Source: Nectonema munidae
Lineage: Eukaryota; Nematomorpha; Nectonematoida; Nectonematidae
Assembly: GCA_030549495.1 (NCBI GenBank)
Contig: JAUIRK010000165.1
Coordinates: 186,001-250,000, forward strand
DNA: 64,000 nucleotides
Reading direction: 5' to 3'
The notes beneath the pieces are model-generated. The model saw nothing but the letters and a program-made list of their open reading frames with translations. It had not been told where the DNA came from and made no database searches. Positions 1 through 11,688 of this stretch are shown here, piece by piece. The position numbers and the translations under genes are program-made. The stretch's first letter is position 1; each line of letters starts with the position of its first letter.

Positions 1-1180
1 ATTATTTTTTATAAATAATCCAACTACATAACTGGTTAGCTTGATCGTTAAAATATATATTAAAAATAAGCTATCTGAAGTGAATAAAGAGATTTTCCCA
101 TCGGTTTTTGTAAATAAAAAGAGATTGGAAAGTCGAAACAAATATTACCAATTAGTTTTCAGAAATCTTTTATGCGTGATATTTTTTATTTTAAATCTAA
201 TAAAGAGGTTATAGTAATTATCTTGTCTAATAAAACGGAAAATTTTAGGTTACATATTGGAGGGCAACGGGCAGTGAGAGCCTATATTTGAGGATGCAGA
301 TCGGGTATGGTTATCTGCAGAAATTTTGGTACAAATAATTTTCCCCTCTATGGTCGTGGTTACCAGGCGGCTAAGAGGGAGTGTTGGCAACCTATGCGCC
401 TGCAAGATAACCTTTTAGGGGGTGTGAAATCTAGAATTTGGCTAGCAAAAATAAAAAAATAAATAAATTTAAATGTTTAAACTTTAACGATATCGATTTC
501 AAGTTTAAATATACAGTTATATTGAAATGATATAATGACAATTGTTAGGCAACATGCAAAACGAAATCATTCAAGAGAATTTTTGATGTTTTTAGTTTAG
601 ATAGCAAAAATAAACATATATCATTTATTTTCTTTTTTGATGGTATTTTGTTGTATTTCGGTGAAAAATAATACGGGCATGATAGAGTGCAAAAATACAG
701 ATAGATTCATCAATATATTTGAAAAAATGTATAAAGTATTTGACCATTTAATTTGTCGATATTGAAAATAATATTTGCTTTGTCTCCCCTATATTTATAT
801 CTCTTTTTAGATCAAAAAATTGCTCTAGTAATATAAGATATTGATATCATTAAATTGATTATTATTTTGATGATTATAATCAAGTTCGTTTTAGAGTGTT
901 GTATAGTTAATAATTTCTACCTCTTTTACAGATTAATAACTATTTACCATGTTAAAAAAATGGAATGATGATTATGTAAGATTTTGTTTCATTTGCAGAC
1001 AATTGTCAAAGGAAATGATCACTCATGGTCGAAGGAAAGGAAGATTTATGCGAACTTTTTTGTAGTTTTGGGAACTGATAGCAATAGCATTGATAATATT
1101 TCTAGCTTTTTGTACACAAATGAGAGACCTCAGCCCTTTGTAGTGTTACTAGAATTTTGTAGGACATTTTCTACGTAGTC
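1..1180. other. AT-rich intergenic sequence with no recognisable gene
   Basis: Mostly low-complexity A/T. A more GC-balanced island at about 255-430 stands out but has no tRNA-type B box, no terminal repeats and no convincing reading frame. An open stretch at 984-1178 follows a pyrimidine-rich tract ending in TTTGCAG, which resembles a 3' splice site, so a small exon is conceivable. Its 64-residue translation matches nothing I recognise, so I do not call it a gene. Confidence 0.5.
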
Positions 1181-2457
1181 CCGAAAATCATTGATACTGA
1201 TTTCTGAAAAAGTTTACTAAATTCTTTCAGTTTTTCTTCTGCCGCTCTCCAAGGTACAACTACTTAAATATTCCACGAATTAGGCTCAAGAAAAATAATC
1301 AGATCATGAATTTTGTTCACTGTTCTTTGAACGGTTTATCATCCTTTTTTCATATTTTACTAATATGTGTGGCCTGGCAAGAAAATGGGTGAGATAAAAA
1401 TATATAACAATACTCTACTACCAGCGCTCGTTCAAACTTAAATATCTGTATATCTTTTTATCTTAAGCATTTATTTAATATTATTTTTAATTTCAAGTTC
1501 TTATTTGTAAATAAAGAACATATTTGTGTGTATTTGGGTAAAAAGTCCTACCGCCTTAAAAGCAACTGAAACAGCTCTGACCTCGATTTCCTTTTCATAG
1601 CTTCCTTTGCTTTCTTTAAGCATTTCAAATATCTAATGGTCATTTTTATTAGCTGTTCAACTTTTGTCAAAACTTTTAGCTTAAAGAGCATTAGAAAACA
1701 AGCTTGTTGAAAAAACGTACGGCCTTCCCTGAATATTTTGCTTCACTAAAAAATATTTGTACAATGTTGGATAAACGCGCCATACAGCAAGCGCAGATCT
1801 TAGACTACAAGCAGCACAACTTGGTCCTAAAACTCTACCAATCTTCAGTATTTGTTACCCAAGCTCTTCTAAAATTTTAAAGAGTTGCATTTTGTTTTTC
1901 TTTGATTGGTGAAAATTTGTGTAGATTTTATCCATGAATATTTTGAAATGGTTCATTTGTTTTGTGTCATTGACAGAATTGTCCAAAACAAATTGTAAAC
2001 GATTATTTAAGCAATGTCAAAGGACAATGTTAGGATAATCGATTCTAAGTCTAATGCCTACACCAGAATTGCGGTTGAACAGAAAGCAATCAAATAATTT
2101 CTCAAATATTTATTATCAACCCACTATCATGCAAACTCTTTGACAGCGATGCGTATATTTATTCTGCTTCTTATCCTTCCAATTCAAAAAATATTGTTGG
2201 TGATCGATCCCTATATTAACCATATCCTATCTTCAATCTTCAAAAAAATTATAAAAACGGGTTTATTAGATATGGTTGAAGTTTCATCCACGATGACACA
2301 AATTTCAGGTTTTGTTCAATGATTTTGGAAAATATTTCATTTTTTATATCCCTTGTATATAAAAAATGAGAGGTAGAAGACTACTGATAGCGACTAGTCG
2401 GTTCGCCGAACTCAGAAAATTCCGTGAACCGGTGCAAACCGGCTAAATCCCACTACT
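1181..2457 (-). pseudogene. hAT transposase remnant, KIAA1586-like
   Basis: The minus strand between about 2010 and 1690 reads in broken frames as peptides such as [31 protein letters not shown] and [13 protein letters not shown]. This is the order and spacing I know from KIAA1586-type hAT transposases, in the RNase-H-like core. The upstream end of the element is probably at 2441-2457: read on the minus strand it starts AGTAGTGGGATTTAGCC and continues with a GCACCGGTT repeat, typical of hAT termini. The other end was not found. Several stops and frameshifts interrupt the frame, so it is an old inactive copy. It lies about 3 kb upstream of THOC3 and has no evident relation to it. Confidence 0.7.
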
Positions 2458-5388
2458 TATAATAACTAGTATTGTTCCTTATACAAATATTGATTGGACA
2501 ATTTTTACATAGTATACATAAAATCTTTCATAATGATTAAGCAGATACTTAAAAAAATTTTGTTCTATCTTTTTATTTTAATTTTTTTCTCGCTAAATAA
2601 TGGCGATATATTTATTTTTTGATTGATAGAAGTATTTGCCGCTCTGGCTAGAAATTTAAATAATATAATAATAAAATCTATTAGTATATAAAAAAATTTA
2701 TAGTAGAGCATATCTTTTAAAAATTTATATTAAGAAATTATCATAATTCTTTTTAGTTTCATACAGTAGGTAGCTTGAACTTTATAATTTTAACCTAGAA
2801 ATATTTTTATATGGGTATTGTAACTCTTCCCTATTCTATAATATCACTGACACTATTATTAGGATATTCACCCCTTTTAAACCTTATATAAATCGATGTA
2901 CGATAATGATTTTTAAATAAAGCTATAAAGAATATTGCTTATGAGAAGACCACTCCATAATAATTATTGATTAAACAATTTTCTGTCGCATGCGATTTTA
3001 TACTGAAATATACCAGGTGTGCATATTTAGTGAGGGGATTTCACTGTTCAACTATTAACTTTGAATAAAGGAAAAGGTATGTGCAAAATGTCAAAGAAAC
3101 GATAGAGATAATCACGCTCAAATACAACTTCCATTAAACTCTAAGGAGCTAACTGTTTTTAGGAGATAATTATCGATAGCGTAATTGCCCATTGATGAAG
3201 GGGGTGTACGTAATTGTTCTTATAGGGAAAGAAACAACCAAATGAATAATAATAGCATTAAAATGAAATTTTGGTTTTTTTTTATTAAAATAAGTTCTTA
3301 GTGTCTAATTATATTATCAATACCATAATTAGGAATATAAGTATCATAAATAAAGAGAAAGATGTATACATTTATACTAGGTTCGTACATCCGAGAGGAG
3401 GGGGGCGCTCACAAAAAGAACAAAATAGCTCCTATATGATAGAGTCAAAGCGAAAACAATGATAATTCTTCATGTCCGTTATTTCTACACTCATCTAAGA
3501 TTGAGTACATTCCTGATTCTTCAATTTCGTCACGCTTTGGGCTAGAACAAAATGTTAACATGATCGTAAAGACAAATAATTTGTAGATTTATAGCTTTTC
3601 ATAACACAAATTTACCACAGTTCGATGAATCAGCAAATTGGGTGTTCTATTACTGAAACATGCATGCGTAGCAAAAATCTTATATCTAACTAGTTTTTCT
3701 CCTCCATTATTTCGACATTCACACTCCGATACGGACACTGTCTTCAAACGGAAAAGACATTGGGTTATTAAAAATTAAGGATAAAAATAAAAGAATTTTA
3801 AAAGTCTTTGAAAATTGAATGATCTTAATTCACAAAATTTTATTAAATTTAATCTAAATGCTCAAAAATATTTAATTACTAAAAACATTGCATCTTAAAA
3901 ATAATCTCTCACTAAAAATGCTTTTAAAAAAAGTTAAGGGCTCTGCTATCCCATGGCTTTCGTAGTGTTAAAATTGAAACAATTATGACAGTAACAGAAT
4001 AAGCAAATATTAACACTACTATTGAGAGAGAAAATAAGGTGACAGGAAGAAATCATCTTCCTGAGAGAACCATATACAAATGAAACCACCCCTTGCACTC
4101 AGCAACAGCTAGAAAGCAATTTTTTAGCACTCTGCTGTTCATCAAGAGCGATACTTAGTCACATCCTCAATAATACAACTGTATATCCTTGCTCATAGAT
4201 CTACTTCAGACATCATCAGGGGAGATCGATATATTATGTAACGCGAAATTATTGGAATGTCAACTTCCCCTCCACCTTTGTAAAATAAATAAAACACATT
4301 CATGAGTATCAACCTCGGTCGTTCCCCCCTCTCATCATGCTTCAATTAGTAAAGGCTACCAAAAAAGAATACATATTTGGTAGATGTTCAAAATTATCTA
4401 AAAAATCTACAGAACTAAAAACATTATAGAATGGTAGAAAGTAATCAGAAGGAATTATCGGTATCTATTGGTTACTTCTGAATTTATATCATGTCCACCT
4501 AGTGGTGTTAAAGTGAACAGAGTAAAAAGCAAATATGATGACGTGTAAAATATTTCTTCTAGAGAAGGCAAAACATTTTATTTTGAAGTTTTTTCAGATT
4601 GATTTTTGCTATAAATTTAATAAGGGTTTATAACGGGATGTATAGTACGTTGCAACCACTTTCTACATCCTGGTTAGACAAGACTTGTGTGCCAAAATAT
4701 TAAGTTGAATAAAATTACATTTTATCTTTTGGTTTTATCGAAAAATTTCCTTTCTTTTGGGTAAATGCACTTATCCACTTGGTTGTTTCTCGCTATTCGC
4801 ATAAAAATACACCAAAGTAAAAGCTGAGGTAATTTTATAAAATATCTCGCAAATTTAATTTCATCTTATTCTTCTGTGTGGAATGTAAAATATATAACCT
4901 AAAAATTAAAGTATACGTAAATGAAGTGGCGCTGAAGTGTCACCATAAAGCTGCTCGGATAAGATAAATAGCAAAAAGGTAAAAAACTTTATTGATGAAG
5001 TTAGTGCGCTGTAGTGATATTTCGCCTCCTCGAGGCTTCCTCAGACATAAGACAAGAATAGGAGTGCAAGAAAAGAAAAAATAGAGATTATAAATTTGTT
5101 TGTTGATTTTGAAAAACTTTTAATTTTGATGATTTTATAATAAATAAATATGCATATGATAGATGATTATCATGGTGCATAACTCACTTTTAGATTTTTC
5201 AGTTTATAATCTAATTGCTTTGAATTATCACACAAAACTAAGCCTGAATGGTCTTGTATGGGGATCAAGCTATTTTATATAATCTTATGTAACTAACCTT
5301 ATTGTTTTATTTATCATAGCCTAATTTTGTTTGACATCTTTTCGAAGTAGGACTAAATCGATGAAATAATTATTTGTAGTTCCACAGA
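2458..5388. other. Intergenic sequence upstream of THOC3
   Basis: I see no gene or bounded repeat here. The sequence is AT-rich with scattered GC-richer patches, for example 3380-3420 and 4960-5060. The second patch lies about 350 bases upstream of the THOC3 start and could be promoter-proximal, but I see no TATA or initiator motif clear enough to call. Confidence 0.5.
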
Positions 5389-6372
5389 ATGCTTGCATAT
5401 TCATACTTCAAGCCTCCATCTGAAAGAAGTAATTTTTCAAAAATGATTGATCACTTTCGCCAAAACTCTAAAATCAGCAAGATATCTGGACATTCGGCGA
5501 AAGTGCACACGGTGGCCTGGAATTGTGATGGAAGGCGCCTAGCATCCGGTTCATTTGACAAAACAGCATCTGTTTTCAGTCTGAAGGATGACACTTTGTT
5601 CAAGGATTCCACGCTGAAAGGCCACTCAGAAAGTGTTGATCAATTGTGCTGGCATCCAAAGAATCCTGACATTTTTGTTACCGCGTCATGCGACAAAACT
5701 GTGCGCTTCTGGGATGCGAGAATGAGCAAGTGTGTCAGTGTTGTGAGTACGAAGGGAGAAAACATCAATATCGCGTGGTCTCCAGACGGCAGCACTCTCG
5801 CAGTTGGTAACAAAGATGACTTGGTTACTTTTTTGGACGCGAAGACGTACACGATTAAAACGGAGAAGCAATACAAGTTTGAAGTAAATGAGTTGGGTTG
5901 GAATTGCAGCAATGACTTGTTCTTCATCACGACAGGCTTGGGGCGTATTTACGTGTCTAATTGGCCAGAGCTATCCTCACAACACACGCTAGTCGCTCAC
6001 CCCTTGAACGTGATCTGTCTAAAATTTTCTAGCAATGGTCAATACTTCGCTGTTGGTAGCGCAGATGCTCTTGTTTCGATATGGGATGCACAAGAGCTGT
6101 GTTGCTTGCGCACTGTTTCGCGCTTAGAGTGGCCTGTACGCTCAATAAGCTTCTCTCACGATAGTTCAATGGTTGCTTCCGCCTCTGAAGACCTCTCTAT
6201 TGACATCTCGGACGTGGAAAGTGGTAGGTTGATCCATCAAGTTAACTGTGGTTTCCCCACCTTCACCGTTGCTTGGCATCCAAAGAAGTACCTGTTGGCA
6301 TGCGCTTGTGACGAAAAGATAAACGCTGAACGCGATTCTGGAACAATCCAACTCTTTGGTTTGCCTTCTTAG
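5389..6372 (+). CDS. THOC3: THO complex subunit 3 (TEX1), WD40 protein
   Basis: The 327-residue protein is a WD40 beta-propeller that aligns along nearly all of animal THOC3 (about 350 residues). Diagnostic blocks are HSAKVHTVAWNCDGRRLASG (35-54), SVDQLCWHPKNPDIFVTAS (82-100), NINIAWSPDG (135-144) with AVGNKDD (148-154), and VGSADALVSIWD (222-233). The C terminus ends GTIQLFGLPS, as the family does. Repeats fall at about 35-66, 78-110, 120-150, 165-190, 203-233, 245-275 and 290-325. THOC3 is a THO/TREX subunit that couples transcription to mRNA export in the nucleus. The frame is uninterrupted, so the coding region is a single exon here; an upstream non-coding exon is possible because TTCCACAG precedes the ATG closely. 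The short N terminus before the first blade is not conserved. Codon use is more GC-balanced than the flanks, consistent with purifying selection. Poly(A) signals follow within 110 bases. Confidence 0.97.
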   Translation: MLAYSYFKPPSERSNFSKMIDHFRQNSKISKISGHSAKVHTVAWNCDGRRLASGSFDKTASVFSLKDDTLFKDSTLKGHSESVDQLCWHPKNPDIFVTASCDKTVRFWDARMSKCVSVVSTKGENINIAWSPDGSTLAVGNKDDLVTFLDAKTYTIKTEKQYKFEVNELGWNCSNDLFFITTGLGRIYVSNWPELSSQHTLVAHPLNVICLKFSSNGQYFAVGSADALVSIWDAQELCCLRTVSRLEWPVRSISFSHDSSMVASASEDLSIDISDVESGRLIHQVNCGFPTFTVAWHPKKYLLACACDEKINAERDSGTIQLFGLPS

Positions 6373-6467
6373 CCATCAAGTCACTTGGCCTATCTGTGTC
6401 CGTTTATTTAGAATGAAATCCTCACTCTTTGGGATCTATGTCTAGAGATGTTGATCATGGGACTCTA

Positions 6468-6473
6468 AATAAA
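6468..6473 (+). terminator. Poly(A) signal of THOC3
   Basis: AATAAA lies about 95 bases after the THOC3 stop, and a second AATAAA follows some 25 bases further on. The placement is normal for a compact 3' UTR. Confidence 0.7.
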
Positions 6474-7482
6474 TATTCCATTTTTTTAGATTTTAATAAA
6501 TTTCATTATTGAGCCTCGGAGTTTATTTTTAACCGACGATTGACTATTCATATTCAAAGCATCTAGGGCGGTGATATTCAACCTCTTTTCTGATGAGCCA
6601 ATTTTAAATTTTAAGTGGCTTATGATCTTAATTTTTTGAAAAGTTTAAAATGAAAATGTACAAACGCATTAAAATACAAACTTTGTTCAGACAAAATTAA
6701 GCATGATTTCTGACTTATTTTATAATATCTGTTTGTATGTTATTTTTTTCTATTCTCAAAATGTTACTAAGATGCGAAAGTTTTTCGATGTTTTTTATAG
6801 AAGAAAATAATATAGAACAAATTGTTTCAAATGAAAAACATTTCTATAATTTTTTTAAAACGTGATGGCAAAAAATAAGAGCTTGACTTTCTGAGAAAAT
6901 TATTTATAGAGACTAAAATTTATGAGCGCTTAATATTTTATAATGTTGCCATCCAAGCATAAATTTCAAATCACATACGCACTAGAACCCTACGCGGGTT
7001 GTAAAAAGTTGCCCGTACCCGCCTCGCCCCGCAATTATTCAATTTGCATCCTCCCCGGCCCGCATTATATCAATTTGCACTCGTCCCGCATTTTTTAAAT
7101 TTGAACCCGCATTTTATCGAAATAATACAAAGTTAATTAAATGTTATTTATATCCAACATGCTTGAAAAAAAAATCTTAGATATACTATACTACTTTTAA
7201 ATATATTATTAATTTTTTACAAATAAGTTTTTGTCTGAAAAAAAAATTTCTTTGACAGGTTGTGTAATCTGAATAAACAAATTGTTCCATCAACAATTGC
7301 AATATTTCAAATTTGAATATAGAATCACAAAAGATTAGTTCTTGGATTTTTCAAATTTTTTTAATTTGTATATTTTGTTTTCTCATATAAAATAATTTTA
7401 GAAATTTAAGAATGCATTCGAGTTTACCTCTTGAACTAAGTCAATGAATCCTCCACAACCGATCGTTTCAAATGGTCTAAGA

Positions 7483-7560
7483 CAGTGGTTCCCAACCTTT
7501 TTTATCCGGTTCCCCCTTTTCCAGTCACTTTTTTACCTGTGGACCCCTACAACTGAATAG
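7483..7560 (+). mobile_element. Solo hAT terminus inside the 6983-8585 element
   Basis: CAGTGGTTCCCAACC starts here and continues with a run resembling the well-known CAGTGGTTCCCAACCTTTTT ends of Charlie-type hAT transposons. I could not find the matching opposite terminus, so this is either a truncated nested insertion or one end of a larger rearranged copy. Confidence 0.55.
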
Positions 7561-7863
7561 TTTGAGCCAACAAAATTAATCAAAGATTTTTATGCAAAAA
7601 ATGATTCTAGTCATCTGATTAAATCGTATGCTTATTCATATGAAATCAGAGAAAGCGTAAAGCCTGACATAAAATGTGAATAAAATTTTTTTCCAATTAA
7701 AATATAAATTTTTCAAAAATATTGTAACTAATAAAAAGGATATATAAAGATTCAAAATATGAAACTTTAAAAAAGAGAAGTTTAAAAATTATGTTTTAGA
7801 TCTTTAGCTATAAAACGGACGCATGCCAGTTTAATGTTTTCTTTTTTAGCTTTCGAAATAAAT

Positions 7864-8145
7864 TTAGCATTTCAAAACTGGCTTGATAGCATCAGTCAGT
7901 AAAGTTTGAATAGGATATATTTTGCACTTGTGTCTCCTAAGAATAGAAGTACCTGTTTTTCTTCCACAATAAGAGAAAGCTTGAAAGCATACTTTACAAG
8001 CGGCAAAATCCAAATCGGTGTTTTTTTCATTTACCACGATACCAAACGTCTTCCAGACCCCCAATTTCAATCCATTTACGCTTTTTATTTTATATAAGCC
8101 AGATTTCAAATGAGATGAAACTTGATGAGATGTTAACGCTGCCAT
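7864..8145 (-). pseudogene. BED zinc-finger fragment of a hAT transposase
   Basis: The 93-residue open frame reads VWKTFGIVVNEKNTD, then CKVCFQAFSYCGRKTGTSIL and RRHKC. This is the BED-finger layout (aromatic start, C-x2-C, then an H and C ending) that opens many hAT transposases. It starts about 440 bases inside the right end of the element, as expected for the N terminus of a transposase transcribed leftward. No RNase-H-like core follows, so the gene is truncated after the DNA-binding domain. Confidence 0.7.
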
Positions 8146-8593
8146 TTAAAATGTGCGAAAGAAAACAACAAAAAATGAATTATTGAATAATATTTTATAA
8201 TGGATATTTCAAAAATATGCCATTCTTATTATTTGATTTTTTTCCTCCTTCTTCTCTTGTACACGCATCAATCACGCTAATCAAAATTGCTCTATCTTTC
8301 TATTTCAATTACGATTTCACTTCATCCCACACTATTTACTCAATGCAAATCTCTTTCCAATATACGTAACACATAGCAATAAAAAATAAGCTATTTCCAA
8401 AAAGACAATTATGCACTCATAAAAACGCATTAAAAGTGAATGCGGACAACCCACCGATTGTCCGCACTATATTAATAAAACCCGCACCCGCCCCGCAAAA
8501 ATGTTGCTGTGGACAACCCACGTCCGCCCCGCGGGTGTGGGTCCCGCAAAACCCGCGCGGGTTGTCCGTCCCGCGTAGAGCACTAATACGCAC

Positions 8594-9311
8594 ACAGATA
8601 ATGTAGTAGGTAAATATTTAATTAGTGGCTCAAAATTATGACGGGTTTCCCATATATATATACATAAGATGTAGGAATGGTTTGCTCCGTTGATTTTGGT
8701 ATTATATGTAAAAATAAAGGAAATATGTGAAAAGGAAGACTGAATTTATTGTATAAGACAATTCATTTGGGACTGACGACCAACTCTTTTTCAAGTAAGG
8801 AAAAGTTGTGTCAGAGCACGCTTTTTTGTTATCTGCCGAATTAATGTAGGTGCTAAAAGCTTCTTTTATGAGATATTTGTGTGTAGGTGTAACTTGTAAG
8901 TATGTTCTTGGTTGGTTAAATTTTGGGTGTATAAGGTAAATCGATAGCAAATATGAGGGGATAGGGTGTTATAAGGATTGGATGTATGTGGATCTATGTC
9001 TGTAGTTGAAAGCGATTTGTCAACTTATTTGAAATTTTGGTATATGAGAGATAATTCTGTGTAGGTTGATCGAACTTTTTTCGGAGATTAAAAACCAAGC
9101 TTCAAGAAGAGTACATTTTCTTTAGGAGCAGTGCAAAAGGTTTTAGGACTGTTAAAGTCGAAAGTGTGGTGATTAGGGTTTGTTTTCAGGTGTTCTATTT
9201 CTTTGCTTGAATTTCAAGATGAGATATTGATGCTCACATAGTCGAAGGTATAGTGGTTTTACCTATTGTAGTAGAGCAGTTTTGACAAACTTTTCGTTAT
9301 TTCTTAAAAGG
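8594..9311. other. Intergenic, purine-rich plus strand, no gene called
   Basis: Plus-strand purine-rich sequence, open for 82 codons on the minus strand at 8702-8950. That peptide is not one I recognise. Similar strand-asymmetric stretches recur near 11.2, 29.6, 43.3-44.2 and 55.0-55.5 kb, so an old dispersed repeat is possible. Confidence 0.4.
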
Positions 9312-10568
9312 CGGTGGTTCTTAACCTTTTCAAGTAACAGACCCTTTCAAAATTGAAATTTTGAACCCCTTTATTAAAAAATACATTAAATTTAAACATT
9401 ATTTGTAATTTTAGTCAAATTAATCAATCACTTTTATCGTTATTTCTAAGAAATCTGAAGTTTAACAATTCAATATATTTTTCCACTGTTTTTAATTTTC
9501 TTCATTTCTAAGCTTTGACCTCTTTTTAAAATTTCTTACTACCTTTTTAATTGTTTTTAATTTCGCTTAGTAGTTAACTTCAAAATAATTTTATATCTAA
9601 TGTAAATTAGAAAATTAAAAAAAAATATTGTACTCAAAGACGTTTACTTTAATGTGATGGGTGTTTTTTATCTTAAATAAGATGAAAGTGTGTAATAGTG
9701 TTGGACACGACAATCCACTCGTCATCTTTCACATTTAATTGATTTAGATTTTTTGTTTTAAGCAAGATCATTATCACTAATTTAATCTTATCGGCAAGAT
9801 ATTGATTGAGAATATAAACAGAAATAACGAAAGAAAGAGTTATACAGAGTTGTGCACAAAATTGTCTTTGAAATCATTTAAACAAGTCTTTGTTACACAA
9901 AACTTCTTCTAGCATTGGAAAGTTTGTAAAGCATCTTGTTTCCAACCTTCTTTTCCATAGTGGCATTTTAGTCAGAAAAGCCTGAAGTCTTTCTTAAACA
10001 TCTACAATCATAACTCAAAGAACTTGATAAGCAAATTTACTTCATTTATTCGGCTAAAAATATCTGATAAATAGGCTTAGCTATAAGTAAACTCTTCATT
10101 ATATAAAGTCTCAAAATGTTCTGAAAGTGAATAAAAAAATTTTTTTAAATGGTAAAACATTCTATCTTAGTTCAAATAAATTCTAAATTCAAGATTCCTC
10201 CACTTGAAAGCCAACCAATTTCTGTGTGGTAAAGAAGAACTTAATAGACACTCATAAAGACACGTTATCAATGGTAAAAAAAAGCTTTAAAAGTTAAACA
10301 ATGTTCCTAAATTATCTTATATCAAATGACGTTAAATACAGTGAGCAAAGCAAATTTAAGGACGAAAAGAAACAAAGCCACGGTGCTATTTATTCCAACC
10401 TTAATTAAAAGTTAGTTTTTTATTTTTATTATTTTTAGTCGTACAAGTTGGCTGAATATTTTCCCTCATTTTACGTTAGTTCTTTACAAAAATGAAAGAT
10501 TGTTCACGGATCCCTTGACACACAAACATGGACCTATTACGGGTCTATGGACCCCGGGTTAAGAACTG
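9312..10568 (-). mobile_element. Degenerate hAT-derived element
   Basis: The left end reads CGGTGGTTCTTAACC and the right end, read inward, CAGTTCTTAACC, followed at both ends by runs that mention a GGACCC/GGTCC motif in opposite orientations. This matches the CAGTGGTTCTTAACC-type hAT ends. The minus strand near 10.05 kb reads AYLSDIFSRINEVNLL, the conserved leucine-rich segment of FAM200/ZBED5-like hAT transposases. The 8 bases outside the ends do not match, so no target duplication is claimed. The frame is broken many times. Confidence 0.6.
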
Positions 10569-11688
10569 TGCGGTATGTAAAAATTTGCACACTCCCGGCT
10601 GCCGCGTATTTTATTAATTTCCAGCGCAATAAAAAAATAAATAACTGCAACCGCTTAAATTTTAGCTTTAAACCCTCAACCGCCCAACTCAAAGCACAAC
10701 TATTTCATTTTGATAAAGAATATACTTTAAATGATACTGTTTTAATATAATGTATGATTTACGGTTTGGCTTCTTAAAGCTGATGATCTTGAAGTTACTC
10801 TCTCTGAAAGTGTGTGTATGTGTGATGTACTTTACTCAAATTAAACTTTATACAATGAGATATGAGTTATGAATGAATATCTTATAAATTATACGATTTT
10901 TAAGAATTAATTCGCAAATACTCGCAATTTTACGAGTTAATCTGCATTCCTAATATTGAACCCACCCTGCAATAAATTTTAAACGAATGACCCACACATG
11001 CAATTTATGTGCAGGTCCTGCAAACTTGCATGAGTGCTCCGGACAGGTCTCTAGTGTGAAGTGTGATTTTAGGTAATTATTTTGCTTTTGTATAAGTTGT
11101 AAGTTTTATACGGAGAGGGAATTTTTCTTAATTTCTTGAAAAAATATTTATCAAAAGCATAGCTAAGGAATATTTTCTTGGGGTTATTAACTAGCTTTAT
11201 TAAAGTATTTTTCGATTTTGACGTCTTTTTTGTTGTGGCTCAATTCGGATGTAAGTAGAGATTCATATTTACGTAGTTATTTTCTTTTTTTCTGTCCTTC
11301 TGATGTAGGGAGGATGGCCCTAGAAAATAGGGATAAACCAATATTTTGTGGTTTGTAGAGAGGCTTGATAGGAGGTTCAAATATCGGTTAGTGTGTGTTT
11401 GTAAAAAAACTTTGACCAACATTGTGTTATTTTTTTTGAGTGATTGAGCTGTTCAGGAAGGATACTTTCATAGTGTGTTCAATCTCATATGTGAAGTGTG
11501 GGCAATGGTGCAATTTAGTAGGGTATGGAAAGGTTAAATTATTTTGTGTTCTATGATGCAAAAAATAAAGATAACAATTCTAAACTACTGTCTAACTAAT
11601 GTTTATATATCATGATTTTGTCTGTTAAAAAACTTATTTCTTTTATAATCTATATGCCTAAAGAAAAAAATTCCTTATATAGGTAAAG
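10569..11688. other. Intergenic with probable remnants of GC-rich-ended hAT
   Basis: The stretch 10570-11055 begins and ends with C/G-rich patches (near 10585-10625 and 10995-11045) that loosely resemble the ends of the 6983-8585 element, so it may be a diverged non-autonomous relative cut by the preceding element. From 11056 to 11688 I see nothing beyond AT-rich sequence. Confidence 0.35.

Larger units (their letters stand above)
6983..8585 (-). mobile_element. hAT element with GC-rich ends and exact 8-bp target duplication
   Basis: The left end starts TAGAACCCTACGCGGG and the right end, read inward, starts TAGTGCTCTACGCGGG. The copies are flanked by the identical octamer ATACGCAC at 6975-6982 and 8586-8593, which is the 8-bp target duplication of hAT elements. 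About 130 bases at each end are rich in CCCGC/GCGGG motifs able to fold back, in sharp contrast to the AT-rich interior. A BED-finger coding segment on the minus strand (7864-8145) is what remains of the transposase, so the element runs right to left. A further hAT-type end at 7483 lies inside it. At 1.6 kb it is an internally deleted copy. Confidence 0.85.

Noticed and set aside
984-1178. 64-codon open frame after a splice-acceptor-like tract, possibly an exon
   Set aside because: No recognisable domain, no donor-bounded partner exon, and chance frames of this length are common in the window.
5640-5930. Minus-strand open frames inside THOC3
   Set aside because: Shadows of the conserved plus-strand WD40 frame; no independent homology.
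9304-10576. 8-bp target duplication for the 9312-10568 element
   Set aside because: Flanks TTAAAAGG and TGCGGTAT do not match.
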